From an uncultured delta proteobacterium (GTDB lineage: Bacteria; Myxococcota_A; Polyangia; Polyangiales; Ga0077539): DNA of 7,917 nucleotides. The translations under genes and the position numbers were made by a program. Below the pieces are notes generated by a model. The model saw only the letters and a list, made by a program, of their open reading frames with translations. It did no database searches and was not told where the DNA came from. The DNA is taken from assembly GCA_903885885.1 (NCBI GenBank), contig CAISKJ010001512.1, positions 1-7,917 of the forward strand, written 5' to 3'. Shown here piece after piece: positions 5,403 to 7,917 of this stretch; within the stretch, counting starts at the first letter, position 1, and each line of letters starts with the position of its first letter.

Positions 5403-7687
5403 AGAACCATGGTGAACGTGGTGCTCATCTTGAAGGCGCCGAGCCTGATCTTGAGCGAGGTGAGTTCGAAGGCCGACGCGGCCACGTCGATCTTGATGAG
5501 GCCGAAATCGAGCTTGGCCGCCGCGAGGCCGGTGACCATCTGCACGAGCTCGAACTTGGCCCCCACGGCGGCCGCGGAGGCGCCGGTGATCTCGTTCTTG
5601 CTCGGCACGAGGTCCATCTTGAAGGGATAGAATTTCATGCCGAGCAAGGTTTGCGACGAGTGGCTCGGCGCGTCGATCATCTGCAGCGCGGTGTTGTTGA
5701 GCGTGAAGGTGGTGGTGGTGATCTTGATGGGGCCGCTGTTCATCAGGGTGCCGGCGTTGGCCGTGATGTTGAGCGTGCCGTAGCGCTGGGTGCTCGTGCC
5801 CGCGCACGTGAAGAGGTGGATGCGGCAGCGCTCGGTGAGCGTGCCGCTCACGTCGGTGGTCTGCCGCTGGTGCGTCTCCGAGCAGAGCAGCCCTACCTTG
5901 ATGTTCTGCGTGCCCGTGTTCTCTTCGGTGTCGTTCTTCGTCTCGGTAATCTGGTTGCCGTAGTCTTCGTAGCAGAGGGCCGTGACGGTGGTCTTCATCG
6001 AGGCGCACGACTCGCGTACCGTGAGCGTCACGGTGGTGGTCTGCGGCCCGTAGTTTTCGCTGACATCACCGACTACGTCTTCGGTCTTCTTGCCGTCGAC
6101 GAAGACCTCGAGGTCGCCGCCCGTGTGAATGAGCCCGTTGCCGTCGGTCGACGCGACGTAGTTGTGCTGGTGCCCGTCGTGGGGCGCGCCGAGGTGCAAG
6201 AACGACCGCTTCTCGGGGCAGTACCAGTCGACGTGCTGCGCGCCGTCTTCGTCTTGAAACTCCACGCGGTTCTCGGCGCCCGTCTGGATCACCCCGTAGG
6301 TGCGGTTGTCTCGCACCACCACGCTGGGCGTCTGCTGGTTGGGCGCGCTGCCCACCACCACGGGCCGGTCGGGGTCGCCGTCGAGGAAGGTGAGCATCAC
6401 CTCGGTGCCCGCGCGCAGCGGGAGGTGCATGCCCTCGGGCGCGCCGGCGTGCGGCTGCAGCATGCGAATGCGCATCGACGCGCTCCCCGCCGCGTTGGGG
6501 GCCTCGTCGTACTGCACGCGCACGAGGTAGCGGCCGCTGTCGTCGAGCTGCGCGTAGTCGCCCTGCGCGGGGCCGTCGATGACGGCGATGACCGGGCCGC
6601 GCACGCGGGGCCAGGGGGTGCGCTGCGGCGCGCGAAACTGCACGTCGGCGGGGATGGCCACCACCTCGACGCGGTACGTGGCGGGGGCGCCCGTGGCGGC
6701 GGTGACGTTGCTGCCCGCGTGGCGCAGCTCGACGACCACGTACTCGCCGTCGAGCCCGTCGCGGCCCTCGACGGCGAACTTGTAGCCCGGGTGCAGGCCG
6801 AACACGCGGCCCCGGCCGTGGAAGCGCCGGCGCTCGGCGGTGAGGGCCTCGGCGCGGAGGCGCGCGTGCGTGCGGGCTGCGCCGGGGGCGTCGAGGTTGT
6901 CGGCGGCGTGGCGGCGCACGGCGGCGGCGCCCGCGGGCCACGCGGTGGCGCTCTCGTCGATGGGCATCGCGGGCTGGAGGTGGTTGTAATCGCTGAGGGC
7001 CACCTCGCGGGCGACGGCCTGCTCGTCGGCGCCGAAGTCGTAGAGCCCCTCGACGGCGGAGGCCTCGTCGCCGCCCATGGTCGCGGGGCCCACGGCCTCC
7101 GCGGGCGCGCGCGTGTGGAACGAGAGGTCGTCGGTGACGATGAGCCGCTCGGGCGCGCTCGCGTGGTCGAAGAAATAGTAGAGCCCGCGGCGCTCCATCC
7201 AGCGCGAGACGAAGGCGAGGTCGCTCTCGCGGTACTGGGACACGTGCGCGATGGGGTCGTCGACGTCGCCGCGCAGGCGCAGTTCGAAGGCGCTCGCGGC
7301 GAGGCCCCCGTCGCGCAGCGCGGCGGTGAGGATCTGCCGCAGCGACTGGTTGACGTACACGCGGCTGTGCTCGCTGAGCGAGAGGCCCCAGAGGGCGGGC
7401 GCGAGCTCGACGCGGAGGCGCGCGTCGGCGCCGGGCATCACCTCGACGAGCTCGACGGACGACAGCACGCCGTGGACCTGCGCGCGGACCGAGCCGTCGT
7501 CGCGGTGGGCGGCGAGCGTCGCGGGGGTCTCGAGCGCGGCGTCGAGGTCGAGCGCGAGCGCGGCGGCCTCGGGCAGCGCGAGGTCGACGACGAAGCGGAA
7601 GGGCTGCGAGAGCGACTCGTGCCCGGTGAAGGCGCGCACGCGGGCGTCGGGCAGCGCGTCGCAGGAGAGCGTGAAGAGGAGGTCCAT
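5399..7687 (-). CDS. vgrG: T6SS spike protein VgrG with extended C-terminal tail
   Basis: This 762-aa VgrG forms the trimeric puncturing spike of the type VI needle. Residues about 1-350 are the gp27-like base, including the family hallmark YRESDLAFVSRWMERRG followed by LYYFF (residues 152-173). Residues about 385-450 are the gp5-like OB-fold (GRYLVRVQYDE, then EVMLTFLDGDPDRPVVVGS). Residues about 456-675 are Thr/Asn-rich short strands typical of the beta-helical needle. The last 80-85 residues hold repeated motifs (KFYPFKMDL, FGLIKIDV, LGAFKMST) and no known toxin domain, so it is not an obvious evolved VgrG with a fused enzyme. The needle contains six Cys (490, 561, 572, 602, 621, 628) and a His cluster (503, 506, 508). 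A GGAG motif (complement of 7696-7699) 8 bases before the ATG supports the start. The stop overlaps the DUF2169 gene as ATGA. Confidence 0.97.
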   Translation of the reverse strand: MDLLFTLSCDALPDARVRAFTGHESLSQPFRFVVDLALPEAAALALDLDAALETPATLAAHRDDGSVRAQVHGVLSSVELVEVMPGADARLRVELAPALWGLSLSEHSRVYVNQSLRQILTAALRDGGLAASAFELRLRGDVDDPIAHVSQYRESDLAFVSRWMERRGLYYFFDHASAPERLIVTDDLSFHTRAPAEAVGPATMGGDEASAVEGLYDFGADEQAVAREVALSDYNHLQPAMPIDESATAWPAGAAAVRRHAADNLDAPGAARTHARLRAEALTAERRRFHGRGRVFGLHPGYKFAVEGRDGLDGEYVVVELRHAGSNVTAATGAPATYRVEVVAIPADVQFRAPQRTPWPRVRGPVIAVIDGPAQGDYAQLDDSGRYLVRVQYDEAPNAAGSASMRIRMLQPHAGAPEGMHLPLRAGTEVMLTFLDGDPDRPVVVGSAPNQQTPSVVVRDNRTYGVIQTGAENRVEFQDEDGAQHVDWYCPEKRSFLHLGAPHDGHQHNYVASTDGNGLIHTGGDLEVFVDGKKTEDVVGDVSENYGPQTTTVTLTVRESCASMKTTVTALCYEDYGNQITETKNDTEENTGTQNIKVGLLCSETHQRQTTDVSGTLTERCRIHLFTCAGTSTQRYGTLNITANAGTLMNSGPIKITTTTFTLNNTALQMIDAPSHSSQTLLGMKFYPFKMDLVPSKNEITGASAAAVGAKFELVQMVTGLAAAKLDFGLIKIDVAASAFELTSLKIRLGAFKMSTTFTMVL

Positions 7688-7721
7688 CGGTGAGACTCCA
7701 GTGGGGGGAGCGCGCGGGGCG

Positions 7722-7917
7722 CTACCAGATCGCGACGCCCTTCATGAGCACCTTCACGGCGCCTGCGCGGAGGTCGAAGCTGCGGCCGCCGGTGGACTGG
7801 CCGGCCTTCTTGGCCTTCTGCGCGACGATCTCCATTTTGAAGACGCCGAAGGTGAACGACAGGATGTTCACCATTTCGAACTTGTTCTGCGCGAAGGTGA
7901 CCTTGGCCCCGTCGAGC
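7722..7917 (-). CDS. 3' end of an upstream operon gene with a VgrG-tail-like C-terminus
   Basis: A minus-strand frame enters from the right edge and ends at TAG (7722-7724), giving the last 64 residues of a protein. The residues begin LDGAKVTFAQNKFEMVNILS, continue FTFGVFKMEIVAQK and end AVKVLMKGVAIW. The motifs KFEMV and FGVFKMEIV match KFELV and FGLIKIDV in the C-terminal tail of the VgrG encoded 34 bp downstream. It may therefore be a second VgrG, or a separate protein carrying the same tail module; the N-terminus is outside the window. The short gap and shared strand place it in the same operon. Codon use is strongly G/C at third positions, like its neighbours. Confidence 0.8.
   Translation of the reverse strand, partial: LDGAKVTFAQNKFEMVNILSFTFGVFKMEIVAQKAKKAGQSTGGRSFDLRAGAVKVLMKGVAIW

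Noticed and set aside
2529..5630. Long open plus-strand frame (about 1033 codons) antisense to the DUF2169 fusion and part of the pentapeptide gene.
   Set aside because: It mirrors the pentapeptide repeats and GC-rich codons (endless VGAREVGA-like residues) and has no recognisable domain. The minus-strand proteins in the same region match known families.
5403..6008. Upstream extension of the DUF2169 frame, adding about 200 residues.
   Set aside because: The extension is Arg/His-rich shadow sequence inside vgrG. The DUF2169 domain starts at the internal ATG that overlaps the vgrG stop.
5651..7693. Open plus-strand frame (about 680 codons) antisense to vgrG.
   Set aside because: It is low-complexity Val/Gly/Ala/Arg/His composition typical of a GC-rich shadow frame, while the opposite strand encodes a clear VgrG.
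7688..7721. Promoter or terminator between the upstream gene and vgrG.
   Set aside because: Only 34 bp, with a ribosome binding motif but no recognisable -35/-10 pair or stem-loop followed by a T run.

Overview
The window is a compact, very GC-rich (roughly 70%, third codon positions almost all G or C) stretch of a bacterial chromosome. It is filled by part of a type VI secretion system (T6SS) VgrG island read on the minus strand. The gene content (VgrG, a DUF2169-pentapeptide fusion, a separate pentapeptide protein, DUF3540, and a DUF4150 PAAR-like protein) together with the base composition suggests a myxobacterium (Myxococcota), or less likely another high-GC proteobacterium. The taxonomic assignment is inference; no marker gene is present.

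Layout in transcription order, from high to low coordinates: (1) the last 64 codons of a protein of unknown function (7722-7917) whose short C-terminal motifs resemble the tail of VgrG; (2) a full-length 762-aa VgrG spike protein (5399-7687); (3) an 891-aa protein with an N-terminal DUF2169 domain, a long charged helical middle and a C-terminal pentapeptide-repeat beta-helix (2727-5402); (4) a 348-aa pentapeptide-repeat protein (1691-2737); (5) a 221-aa DUF3540 protein (998-1663); (6) a 131-aa DUF4150 PAAR-like protein (569-964); (7) a 142-aa acidic, cysteine-containing protein with no recognised family (144-572). At the left edge, the plus strand carries what is probably the C-terminus of a convergent gene ending at 142, one base from the end of the operon.

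Neighbouring genes overlap or are separated by at most about 35 bp, including two ATGA stop/start overlaps. The seven minus-strand genes therefore look like one transcription and translation unit whose promoter lies outside the window. No terminator, RNA gene, IS element, CRISPR array or attachment site was seen, and there is no gene-free stretch longer than about 35 bp.

Likely joint function: VgrG forms the trimeric needle spike, DUF4150 caps it as a PAAR-like tip, and DUF3540 is probably an accessory spike or tip protein. DUF2169 proteins are known T6SS adaptors that help load effectors onto VgrG/PAAR. No protein in the window carries a recognisable toxin domain. The least explained parts are the two pentapeptide beta-helices, the repeated tail motifs shared by VgrG and its upstream neighbour, and the small acidic protein at the distal end.
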